The notes under the pieces were generated by a model that made no database searches, was not told the DNA's origin, and saw only the letters and a list, made by a program, of their open reading frames with translations. The position numbers and the translations under genes were made by a program. Source: Leptolyngbya sp. BL0902 (GTDB lineage: Bacteria > Cyanobacteriota > Cyanobacteriia > Phormidesmidales > Phormidesmidaceae). Taken from it: 64,000 nucleotides of DNA. Of this stretch, positions 57,039 through 64,000 are shown one piece after another; position 1 is the first letter of the stretch; each line of letters starts with the position of its first letter. Location of the stretch: the NCBI RefSeq assembly GCF_016403105.1, contig NZ_CP046155.1:3687906-3751905 (forward strand), read 5' to 3'.

Positions 57039-57390
57039 GGTTCCCTGTGGCAAAAATACTTCAGCAGTGTACTGTATCCGCACCCTCAAGATATCAATGG
57101 TATGAATTAATCTCCTAACCACCATGGCCCCACCTCCGAAGAAGCAGGGCCATGGTATCAAGGGTAGGGGGTTCTGTATAGAAAGCTGGAAGTCTGAGGC
57201 TATAGAAGGTTCTGTCTAGGGGGTTCTACATAACGGCCCGGTGGCTTGAATTCAGAATAGGGGATGTTCCGTGAAGACGTGATAAGGCGTGGGTAAAGGT
57301 TTCCCCAAGAATGGTGGAATTCACCCAGGGGGCTGAGCCTAGCGTCTGCCACCCGCTGGAGTATCGTTACCCGCACCCCGTCATCTGCCC
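57039..57390. other. Gene-free gap with a strong hairpin
   Basis: A perfect inverted repeat ACCATGGCCC (57121-57130)/GGGCCATGGT (57147-57156) with a 16-nt loop. Three loosely similar GGTTCT(G/A) motifs occur at about 57169-57230. No coding frame was recognised. Confidence 0.5.
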
Positions 57391-58122
57391 CTAGCGCACC
57401 AGCACCCCAGCCGTTTGTTGAATGGGCACCACGTTCAACACATCCATCTGGGCGCAGTATTTCAAATCGGCCTCGTTGTTCAACCGCAGTAACCGCTGAC
57501 CATGGCTAGCGTGGTGCATCAGCTCTAGCAGTCGATCCTGCCAGTGCTGGTAGAGGCTGACCGCACCAATCACAGCATCATTACCCGCGATGTCTTTGAA
57601 GCTGTGCCCAGTGGCGTCTAGGATGCCCTGAATGATCGCCCCAGCACAGACCGTATCCTCTAGGGAATAGGTGCCTTCCCAGCCAGAACCCACTAGCCAC
57701 ACGGTTTCGGGCCTACGCTCCAGCAAAAAGTCCACCACGGCCTTGCGGGTAGTCAGGGCGGCAGTAATCACCGTAGGCGCGTGCTCAATGCGCTTCAGAC
57801 AGCGAGTGCCATTGGTGGTAGACATAAACAGCCGTTTGCCTCCGGTCTTTTCTGCCGAGTGATCCAACGGAGAGTTACCTAGGTCACAGCCTTCCACCAT
57901 GCCGCCGCCTCGCTCTCCCGCCCGCAGGCGTTGATCCCTGGGCCACTGCTCGCTCACGGTTAGAAGATCGTCAATGTTGCTAAACACCTGAATAGCTTCA
58001 GCGCCAGCCTCCAGGGCCGCCGCCATGGTGGAAGTAGCCCGCAACACGTCAATGGCAATGGCACAATCGGGCGTGGCACCCTGGGGCACTTCTTCGGGAA
58101 TGTGATAGAGAAATAGCTTCAC
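57391..58122 (-). CDS. comB: ComB-like 2-phosphosulfolactate phosphatase
   Basis: A 243-aa ComB-family protein, with [19 protein letters not shown] (about 23-41), [13 protein letters not shown] (about 99-111) and [20 protein letters not shown]. The family dephosphorylates 2-phosphosulfolactate, known in the coenzyme M route. Cyanobacteria make no coenzyme M, so sulfolactate formation or another phosphatase role is likelier. The start is GTG 58122, which begins the conserved KLFLYH segment. It is a single gene. Confidence 0.9.
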   Translation of the reverse strand: MKLFLYHIPEEVPQGATPDCAIAIDVLRATSTMAAALEAGAEAIQVFSNIDDLLTVSEQWPRDQRLRAGERGGGMVEGCDLGNSPLDHSAEKTGGKRLFMSTTNGTRCLKRIEHAPTVITAALTTRKAVVDFLLERRPETVWLVGSGWEGTYSLEDTVCAGAIIQGILDATGHSFKDIAGNDAVIGAVSLYQHWQDRLLELMHHASHGQRLLRLNNEADLKYCAQMDVLNVVPIQQTAGVLVR

Positions 58123-58340
58123 GGCAGGGAGATCTCAACTCAGTAGTTACAGCAAAACCGTCGGGATAGAGGGGATCGGGCTAGGAAATGAGAGGACTGG
58201 GATACACGAATTCAGCCATGGAGTTGTCATTCATGGTGGGCAAGCAGTATCTCAGTTTATGACGTTTCGCCCTGTGCAACAGCACAGAATTAGCATAGAA
58301 AAGCTGAGGGGCAAGCCCAAGATAAAGGACTAAAACCTAG

Positions 58341-58366
58341 AAAAAAGGAGCCCCACCGGGGCTCCT
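58341..58366 (-). terminator. Rho-independent terminator of the DUF4912 gene
   Basis: On the minus strand AGGAGCCCC (from 58366) and GGGGCTCCT (to 58346) form a perfect 9-bp stem with a 3-nt loop, followed by TTTTTT. It lies 46 bp after the stop of the gene at 58412-59830. Confidence 0.92.
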
Positions 58367-58411
58367 ACCTTGTGATTCTGTCCGCAGACAAACTGACTAG
58401 GCGCTATCGAC

Positions 58412-59830
58412 CTAGGATAACCACTCCAGCGTGGCCTCTTCCTTGGTGTTGGTACGGCGGTCGAGGGTAGTCCGGTCGAAGGTCATGTGGATGGTGCGGG
58501 TTTGCTCACCATCGGCGGCCACGGCCATGATCGGAAAGTCGAGGTTGCCGTCCTGGAAGGACATCTGGAACCGGAAAGTGCCGTCGGGGTTGAGCTTGAT
58601 CGGCTTGCCGCCAATGGTGACGGTGGCGTCGGGTTCGGTGGCCCCGTAGACGATCAGCTCGGCGTCGGCAATGAGCCAGAACTTGCGGGGGCGAATGGGG
58701 GGCGCAGAGGCCGAGAAGCCCAGGCCAAAGCCCGACATGGTGAGCCCCGACATGGTGAGGGGATAGCCCGACATCGTGGGCACCGACCCCATCGGCACCG
58801 CCGCCGTGGCCCACAGGCCCGCCCCAGAGGGGAAGACGTAGGAACTCACGGCTTGTTCGGCCATCAGGGAACCGGGCACATGCTGGATGGAACCCGCCAC
58901 ATGGACGGCACCGCCCACCTGCTGAATAGATCCGGCGACGTGCTGCACCGAACCCGCCACGTGCTGAATGGAACCGGGCACCTGCTGAATCGAACCCGCC
59001 ACATGCTGACCGGAACCAGGAACGTGCTGCATGGAACCATACAGAGAACCTGCGACTCGCTGGGCTTCGGCATCCTGGGCCATGGCATACATACGGTCGT
59101 AAACGCCCTGGGCAGCGGCTCCGGTACGGCTGGGGTGGCGCAGGGCCATCAGGGTCTTGCCGCGCAGATCGGCCTGCCAATCCACGGTCATAAAGTGGTC
59201 TTCAATCCAATCCGACGGATAGACCGGGGGAATGTGGACGGGCAGGGAACGGGCCAGCACCAGCCAGCGGCCATCGTTGCAGATATAGCCAATTTCCGCC
59301 ACATAGTCGCGGTCGCTAACGGGGATGGGCAGGTACCAATCCCGCGCCATTTCGTCGCATTCGTACTGTTGCAAGCTGTGGGGGGCTTGGTAGTTGAGGT
59401 CAATGTCGGTGACATCGTAGAACCGCAGGGCCAACCGCACCCCGCCCTGGCGGCGCAGGTCGTCCTTATGCTCGGCAGGGATATCCCAATAGGCGTAGGC
59501 CCACTGGGGATCGCGGGGCATCAACACAATGCGGCTCTCGCCATAGCCGCTGGGCAAGTCGGGCAGCCCCTCATCTACCGAAGTGAGCGCCTCCAAAGGG
59601 GGCAGATCAGGGGCCATGTACTTTGACGCTTCAACCTGGGTTTGGGCCGCAGCGGCGGACGTGACCACGCTAGGGGCCGGAATTTGCCCCCGCTGGGCAT
59701 CAATGCTCCGAATCGCGTCGATTAGCTCGGTTTTACGCATCCGGCTATAGCGAGACACCTCATATTCGCTGGCAACCTTGCGGAGTTGCCGCAGGGTCAT
59801 GTCTTCTAAGGGAGGGCGTTGCTGGGACAT
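58412..59830 (-). CDS. Rho-N/DUF4912 protein with a heptapeptide-repeat linker
   Basis: A 472-aa protein found in cyanobacteria. N-terminal Rho-N (SAP-like) domain (MTLRQLRKVASEYEVSRYS, 11-29), a DUF4912 domain (about 98-215, with DPQWAYAYWDIP and DRDYVAEIGY), then residues 259-321 formed of GS-x-QHVA/P heptapeptides (encoded at 58868-59056), a MSG-rich segment (MSGYPLTMSGLTMSGFG), and a further DUF4912-like C-terminus. The Rho-N domain suggests nucleic acid binding; the rest is uncharacterised. ATG 59830 is clear. A 9-base motif recurs in its upstream region. Confidence 0.85.
   Translation of the reverse strand: MSQQRPPLEDMTLRQLRKVASEYEVSRYSRMRKTELIDAIRSIDAQRGQIPAPSVVTSAAAAQTQVEASKYMAPDLPPLEALTSVDEGLPDLPSGYGESRIVLMPRDPQWAYAYWDIPAEHKDDLRRQGGVRLALRFYDVTDIDLNYQAPHSLQQYECDEMARDWYLPIPVSDRDYVAEIGYICNDGRWLVLARSLPVHIPPVYPSDWIEDHFMTVDWQADLRGKTLMALRHPSRTGAAAQGVYDRMYAMAQDAEAQRVAGSLYGSMQHVPGSGQHVAGSIQQVPGSIQHVAGSVQHVAGSIQQVGGAVHVAGSIQHVPGSLMAEQAVSSYVFPSGAGLWATAAVPMGSVPTMSGYPLTMSGLTMSGFGLGFSASAPPIRPRKFWLIADAELIVYGATEPDATVTIGGKPIKLNPDGTFRFQMSFQDGNLDFPIMAVAADGEQTRTIHMTFDRTTLDRRTNTKEEATLEWLS
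58868..59056. repeat. 21-bp coding repeat (heptapeptides) in the DUF4912 gene
   Basis: About nine units of seven codons; protein units include VAGSIQH, VPGSIQH, VAGSVQH and QVGGAVH. Units vary in a few positions, and the in-frame period suggests slippage-driven expansion. Confidence 0.85.
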
Positions 59831-60230
59831 AGGCCAATTTTCTCCTTAGGAAAATTATTAAAACAGAGGTCTCTGCCAATCTTGAAATCCACCCCCCTAG
59901 GAGGTGTGGCCTAGGGCAGAGCCTCCAGTCAAGGACGATGGGGATCAAGACTTGCCCGTCACTATGACAAAAAAGAAATCGGGGATCAAGCCTGTAGTAA
60001 GGCTTTTTGGGCTTTTCTAGCGACGGAATCAGGGTTTGGGGATCAACTTTGTCAAAATCTCCTGACATATTGATCCCCATAAGCACAATTACGTCATGAA
60101 TTTCTGATGTTTTGATCTCCGCTGGCATCAAAACCAAGGCCGCAGGGGCACCACTTCCCCGTGCTGGCCGAACCCATCCCCACAGGTTGGAACGAGGGTA
60201 TATGCTGATTGAGGTTTGTTGCGGTGGTCT
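59831..60230. other. Divergent promoter region with five copies of a GGGGATCAA motif
   Basis: GGGGATCAA occurs at 59940-59948, 59981-59989 and 60038-60046; the inverted form TTGATCCCC at 60070-60078, and a one-mismatch inverted copy TTGATCTCC at 60112-60120. The region separates the DUF4912 gene (minus) from the DUF2993 gene (plus). The clustering suggests binding sites for a regulator of one or both genes. The frames that cross it do not look coding. Confidence 0.6.
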
Positions 60231-61025
60231 ATGCAGCCAGAATCCCCAGAGATAATGGATCCAATTTTCCCGGAGGAGGTAGCGTCGGAGGCGACCTCTC
60301 CAGGGGCAGGGCGAGGGGTGATTAGTCGCCTATTGCCGCCCGCCATTCGCCTGTGGCTGCACACCCAACTGGATCACATCGAAGGGCTAGAGTTTCGCCT
60401 AGAGGGCAAGGATCGGCAAATTCTGTCGGGCCACATTCCCCAGGTCAGTTTGTCGGCCCAGCAGGCGGTGTATCGGGGGCTGCACGTCAGCCAAGCGGCA
60501 GTGGCGGCCAAAGAGATTCGCGTCAACCTGGGCCAAGTGGTGCGGGGCAAACCCCTGCGGCTGCTGCAAGCTTTCCCGGTAGAAGGACGGGTCTACCTCA
60601 GCACCGAAGACGTGCGGGCCTCCCTCCATGCGCCGTTGCTAGAGCAGGGCTTGCAGGACGTGTTTCAACGGTGGGCGCAGACCTCCCCAGATTCCACCGT
60701 CGAGGACGATGTGCTGGAACACTTGACCACCCTGCCTCCCGCCACCCAACTCACCGACATCGCCCTGGGCCAGGGCACCCTCACCCTCACCTGGGCGCTG
60801 GAGGCCGACAAGCAACTCCGGCTGTGTACTCACCTCACTATGAAGGAGGGGCGCTATTTGTCCCTAGGGCAAACCGAGGTGCAGGTGGGTCAATCGGGCG
60901 TTTGGTCGGCCCCAACCTCCCTGGAAGATGTGGTGATGGATTTGGGCGCTGAGGCCCAGATTCACCATCTCGCCGTCACGCCCCAAGCCATTACCATGGA
61001 AGGTCTGGTGCGGGTGATTCCCTAG
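60231..61025 (+). CDS. DUF2993 (LmeA-like) protein
   Basis: A 264-aa protein of the DUF2993/LmeA family. From about residue 40 it has LWLHTQLDHIEGLEFRLEGKDRQILSGHIPQVSLSAQQ (read in parts), VYRGLHVSQAAVAAKEIRVN and a C-terminal AEAQIHHLAVTPQAITMEGLVRV, consistent with a lipid-binding beta-sheet fold. In mycobacteria LmeA acts in mannan lipid processing; the role here is unknown. No signal peptide is visible. ATG 60231 is preferred to TTG 60216; ATG 60255 is also possible. Confidence 0.85.
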   Translation: MQPESPEIMDPIFPEEVASEATSPGAGRGVISRLLPPAIRLWLHTQLDHIEGLEFRLEGKDRQILSGHIPQVSLSAQQAVYRGLHVSQAAVAAKEIRVNLGQVVRGKPLRLLQAFPVEGRVYLSTEDVRASLHAPLLEQGLQDVFQRWAQTSPDSTVEDDVLEHLTTLPPATQLTDIALGQGTLTLTWALEADKQLRLCTHLTMKEGRYLSLGQTEVQVGQSGVWSAPTSLEDVVMDLGAEAQIHHLAVTPQAITMEGLVRVIP

Positions 61026-61127
61026 CGGGCACACTGGCCGAACACCCTTGACAGGACGAGACGGTTCTGCCCCGACGGTGCTGGGGGAAACGAGCGACAC
61101 ACCACGCAAATTTGGCCTGGAAGTCTC

Positions 61128-62123
61128 CTATTTAGGCAGCTTCTGGCGGATTTTGGTGATTACCTTTTTGAGGTAAAGACAGCGGAGGCGGGAGGGGGTA
61201 AGCCCAGGGATATCGCTGGGATGGTTGGCTCGGTGGTCGAAAAATTGGTTGAGTTCCGCCAGAATGACCCGAAGCCGGGGAATCAAGGCTTCCTCGCGGT
61301 AAGGCTGCAAATCCTCAGGAGCCATGAGTTTGGGCGTTGGGGTGGTGAGGGCGGCGAGGATGCGTTCGACATCGTAGGCCGTGGAGTAGACGCCAATTTT
61401 CTGGCAGTTGAAGCCCGGATCGAGGTAGTCGGCCAGGGCACCGTTGACGCTGGAAAACACCTGACAACCGCAGGCCATCGCTTCCATGGGCGGCAGGCCA
61501 AAGCCTTCGCTCACCCGACTGATCGCCCAGTATTCGGCGGAATCGTATAAATACACCCTGCTGCGGTTGAAGAGTTCGCCGAGGTCGTCCACAAAGCTAT
61601 CCAGACAAACTACGTTGCAGTGGGGTTTGAGGGCGGGAACCAGGATGTTCAGCAGGTAGCTGGAGGACTTGCGAACCTGCACCAGCACGTCAATGTCGCG
61701 GGGGATCTGGCGGTTGGTGAAGGATTCATCAATGTGGTTGGGCAGGTAGAACAGGGGGGCATTGGCGCTGCGCTGGCCCCAATAGCCTAGGGAGTTGCGG
61801 CTAACGGTGATAATCGGCACATCCCCCGGCAGCGAGAAGCCGTAGCCGCTGCTGTGGGCGTGGTAGACCAGGTTGTGCCCCCGCAAACGCTTGGCCAACT
61901 TGGGCACATGGAAGCCCCAGCTCATCACCAAAATGTGGTTATCGAGGTCGGGCCGTTGCAGCAGGTCATCCAAAAATAGGGTGTCTGGCTCCCGCTGCTC
62001 GTAGGTCACAACCTCAGCCGTGCAGAGCTTTTGGGCCAGTTTGAGGGTTTTGAGTTCGGCAAACAGCCCGCCACAGGCGTAGCGCTTACTGGTGCCCGGT
62101 AGAAGAAAGTAGAGATGTCGCAT
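61128..62123 (-). CDS. Glycosyltransferase (GT4-like)
   Basis: A 331-aa GT-B glycosyltransferase with the typical C-terminal donor-binding motif SEGFGLPPMEAMACGCQVFSSVNGALADYL (read in parts, about 209-240) and EEALIPRLRVIL. The N-terminal half is less conserved but contains HAHSSGYGFSLPGD. The donor is probably a nucleotide sugar; the acceptor is unknown. It follows the LysR gene by 9 bp in the same direction. ATG 62123 is clear. Confidence 0.87.
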   Translation of the reverse strand: MRHLYFLLPGTSKRYACGGLFAELKTLKLAQKLCTAEVVTYEQREPDTLFLDDLLQRPDLDNHILVMSWGFHVPKLAKRLRGHNLVYHAHSSGYGFSLPGDVPIITVSRNSLGYWGQRSANAPLFYLPNHIDESFTNRQIPRDIDVLVQVRKSSSYLLNILVPALKPHCNVVCLDSFVDDLGELFNRSRVYLYDSAEYWAISRVSEGFGLPPMEAMACGCQVFSSVNGALADYLDPGFNCQKIGVYSTAYDVERILAALTTPTPKLMAPEDLQPYREEALIPRLRVILAELNQFFDHRANHPSDIPGLTPSRLRCLYLKKVITKIRQKLPK

Positions 62124-62132
62124 GGGGGCATT

Positions 62133-63038
62133 TTAAACGGCTTGGGCGCGGCTAAATTCTCCCGTTTCTCGCAGGGCATCTAAAAAGGCGTAGAGGGCAG
62201 GAGTATGGAGGGCATCTTTGAGGATGGTGGCTCCAATGGGCCGACAAATGGGGAAGGGGAGGGAGAAAATCCGCACATCGGGGGGCACAGGTTCGGCGGC
62301 AAGGCGGGGCAAAATGGCTAGCCCCAATCCCTGCTGCACCATCGCCACCATGGAAGAATCGTGGCGAATGCAGTAGGCGAGGGTGAGGAGGTCATCCTGG
62401 GCACTCAGTTCTCGGCGAATGCGCAACCCACAACTGCTGTGGGAGGAGCCAATGAGCGGGATAGATCGCAGGTCTTCGAGGCTCAGCCGTCCGGTCTGGG
62501 GCTGGAAATCGGGGGGCAGCAGGGCCACGTAGGGATCGTCAAAAATGTGCAGGCTCTCAAATTCTTCACCCTCAATAGTTTCGGCGACGCACACATCGGC
62601 CTCCCCTTTGCGGAGGGCTTCCTTGAGTTCGTGCAGTTCATCCATTTCGATCAGGCTGATGGCAATGGCCGGATAGCGGCGGTGCAGGCGGGCCATGGCC
62701 CCCGGCAGCACATGGGTGGTACAACTGCGAAAGCTGGCAATACGCAACTGCCCCCCTTGCAGCCCCTTCGCTTGGTTGGCTTCGCTGGCGATGGTGTCTA
62801 GCAGCCCCAAAACCTCCCTAGCATGGTGGGTGATGCGTTCACCCACGGGGGTTAACCGGGCTCCATGACGGCCCCGTTGCAGCAGCAGCACCCCCAGTTC
62901 TTCCTCCAGGGTGGCAATGGCGTGGCTAATGGTGGACTGGGACAAATTGAGTTCTAGCGCGGCCTCGCTAAAGTTGCCGCAGTCGGCAATGGCCACCAGC
63001 GCCCGCAATTGAGACAGCTTAAGTTTGCCAGGGTTCAT
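62133..63038 (-). CDS. LysR-type transcription regulator
   Basis: A 301-aa LTTR. An N-terminal winged helix-turn-helix (LKLSQLRALVAIADCGNFSEAALELNLSQSTISHAIATLE, read in parts) is followed by the periplasmic-binding-protein-like effector domain (GQLRIASFRSCTTHVLPG at about 95-112, PLIGSSHSSCGLRI). Effector and targets are unknown. It is directly upstream (9 bp) of the glycosyltransferase gene, so it may be co-transcribed with it. Confidence 0.93.
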   Translation of the reverse strand: MNPGKLKLSQLRALVAIADCGNFSEAALELNLSQSTISHAIATLEEELGVLLLQRGRHGARLTPVGERITHHAREVLGLLDTIASEANQAKGLQGGQLRIASFRSCTTHVLPGAMARLHRRYPAIAISLIEMDELHELKEALRKGEADVCVAETIEGEEFESLHIFDDPYVALLPPDFQPQTGRLSLEDLRSIPLIGSSHSSCGLRIRRELSAQDDLLTLAYCIRHDSSMVAMVQQGLGLAILPRLAAEPVPPDVRIFSLPFPICRPIGATILKDALHTPALYAFLDALRETGEFSRAQAV

Positions 63039-63412
63039 GGCATCCCCCAGAAGATGGGTGTTGAACAGGAAATACGGGAAATAGGCGTTATACCAATGCT
63101 CCTAGGCTAGCCGATGGCGCTGACGGCAACGTATCGATTTTTTGCATAGAACCTATCTATCCCATGCGTTGGCGGTTTTTGGCAGGGCCAGTACATTAAA
63201 CGTATCCGCCGTTACCGATACCCAATTCCCTAGCCGCCGCGCAACGGCGGTCATCGGGTGGTCTTTGACTTCAGGTTTCTTCCTCGCCGAATCCTTGCCT
63301 TGGCTCCCTCTTGGGGGGAGTTCCGTCGGTGTTGCCTCCCTGGGGGCAGGATTTGCCAACCGAAGCATGGCCCTGAATCTCCCACAGCGCACGTTATTTT
63401 CCCGGAGGAACG
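63039..63412. other. Gap between LysR gene and small hypothetical gene
   Basis: 374 bp, divergent. No repeats or recognised sites other than ATAG-rich motifs (about 63147-63163) that could be LysR half-sites; that is weak. The longest frame across it (63142-63438) does not look like a protein. Confidence 0.4.
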
Positions 63413-63697
63413 ATGATGAACAGCACCCAATACTCTAACTACGACCTCGAGCAGCAACGGCAACAGCTTGAAGCCCTGGTTCGGCCCCGGCCCTCCGCTC
63501 TCCTGCGCCAAACGCTACTCCGGTTAGGCCATGCCTGCCTGGGTTGGATGCTGCCTAACAACAGTCCTCGCATCCAACAGCGGTGGCAAAACGACTGTAC
63601 CTACTGGACAGTCTACGATCCTGTGACCAACCGAACCCAGCGGTTCTACTCCGAAAACGACCTGCGAGTTTGGCTTGAAGGACGCTACTACGAGTGA
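63413..63697 (+). CDS. Small hypothetical protein
   Basis: A 94-aa protein with a good ribosome site (GGAGGA at about 63403) before ATG 63413 (a second ATG follows at once). It is helical at the N-terminus (EQQRQQLEALVRPRPSALL) and ends CTYWTVYDPVTNRTQRFYSENDLRVWLEGRYYE (read in parts), a pattern common in small cyanobacterial proteins with a beta-alpha fold. Function unknown. It lies upstream of tRNA-Ala. Confidence 0.75.
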   Translation: MMNSTQYSNYDLEQQRQQLEALVRPRPSALLRQTLLRLGHACLGWMLPNNSPRIQQRWQNDCTYWTVYDPVTNRTQRFYSENDLRVWLEGRYYE

Positions 63698-63872
63698 GTG
63701 GTGCGACGGCTGGGGCCGGGGGTCTGCTACCATCCACCCGAAAGCGTGCAAGGTCTTCGGCTGAATGTCTTCGGCTAAATCGCGTTGCCCTTGCACGTCC
63801 CTTCGTTCCCCATCCCTAACATCGGACTCATGCCGAAGCCCAAGAGTTTTGGTAGGATAGTCGCAGACCTTC

Positions 63873-63945
63873 GGGGAATTAGCTCAGTTGGTAGAGCGCT
63901 GCGATCGCACCGCAGAGGTCAGGAGTTCGAGTCTCCTATTCTCCA
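63873..63945 (+). tRNA. trnA-CGC: tRNA-Ala (anticodon CGC)
   Basis: 73-nt tRNA. The acceptor arms GGGGAAT (63873-63879) and ATTCTCC (63938-63944) pair with the G3-U70 wobble, the alanine identity element, and discriminator A. The anticodon stem CTGCG/CGCAG encloses ATCGCAC, giving anticodon CGC, which reads GCG. The T-arm GTTCGAGTC is present. CCA is not encoded. The anticodon arm contains GCGATCGC, the HIP1 octamer common in cyanobacteria. Confidence 0.96.
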
Positions 63946-64000
63946 TGCTCTTGAACCCATGTCGCTCAAGGGCGGCATTGATCCACGGTGCAGGGACAAA

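Noticed and set aside
58487-59626. 379-codon plus-strand ORF opposite the DUF4912 gene
   Set aside because: It mirrors the repeats of the opposite strand (His/Arg/Gly-rich); no domain and no ribosome site.
59760-60364. Minus-strand ORFs across the DUF4912/DUF2993 divergent region
   Set aside because: They run through the repeated GGGGATCAA motifs and the start of the DUF4912 gene; low-quality sequence, so treated as promoter region.
63142-63438. 98-codon ORF overlapping the small hypothetical gene
   Set aside because: Overlaps the better frame at 63413, which has a clear ribosome site; no recognisable domain.

Overview
The window is cyanobacterial chromosome. It carries photosystem I subunit PsaD, Rubisco activase with a small-subunit-like tail, the CruP lycopene-cyclase paralogue, a split orange carotenoid protein (HCP plus CTDH), an EGY-type site-2 protease and a phosphoribulokinase paralogue. 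The GC-rich, tightly packed DNA and the cyanobacterial small hypothetical proteins suggest a Leptolyngbya/Nodosilinea-like lineage; that placement is inference. Most of it is ordinary core genome with short operons and frequent strand changes. No insertion sequence, prophage or CRISPR array was seen.

Layout. 1-2.1 kb: the 5' part of a dnaK paralogue (cut by the window edge) and tRNA-Leu(UAG). 2.3-14.1 kb: Rubisco activase, a MOSC protein, small hypothetical genes, a CopD-like membrane protein, a K+ channel-murT-gatD run, a YugP-type protease, dnaG and a UbiH-family hydroxylase. 14.3-16.7 kb: an AT-rich type II restriction-modification island (methyltransferase, endonuclease, controller protein and C-box operator). 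16.8-25.8 kb: an SDR, the Prk-like kinase, accA, a second SDR, folE, pgm, psaD and trpE. 25.9-31.2 kb: an exported protein, ribBA, an amidase and an RlpA-like protein. 31.2-32.4 kb: a structured stretch without a convincing gene. 32.4-39.6 kb: a CHASE2-GGDEF-EAL protein, cruP, a SirB1-type protein, and a sigma-like factor with a co-transcribed exported TPR protein. 40-45.7 kb: dnaK (DnaK2 type), two tandem Uma2 genes, moaE and an EGY-type protease. 45.7-51 kb: two GT2 glycosyltransferases and a GMC oxidoreductase separated by long AT-rich gaps. 51-64 kb: a NurA nuclease, HCP+CTDH, an Fe-S photolyase, a lipoprotein, a pentapeptide-repeat protein, a ComB-like phosphatase, a Rho-N/DUF4912 protein with heptapeptide repeats, a DUF2993 protein, a LysR-glycosyltransferase pair, a small hypothetical gene and tRNA-Ala(CGC).

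Most notable: (i) C-rich heptanucleotide arrays sit directly against the start codons of three unrelated genes (gatD, the ubiH-like gene, CTDH), all in the same orientation relative to the gene; (ii) a compact restriction-modification island has a recognisable two-site C-box operator; (iii) a split OCP pair keeps the carotenoid-contacting residues; (iv) two tandem Uma2 genes show patchy identity suggestive of gene conversion; (v) an intergenic region at 31.5-31.8 kb is rich in stem-loops and could encode an unrecognised RNA; (vi) a 9-base motif recurs five times in the DUF4912/DUF2993 divergent promoter region.
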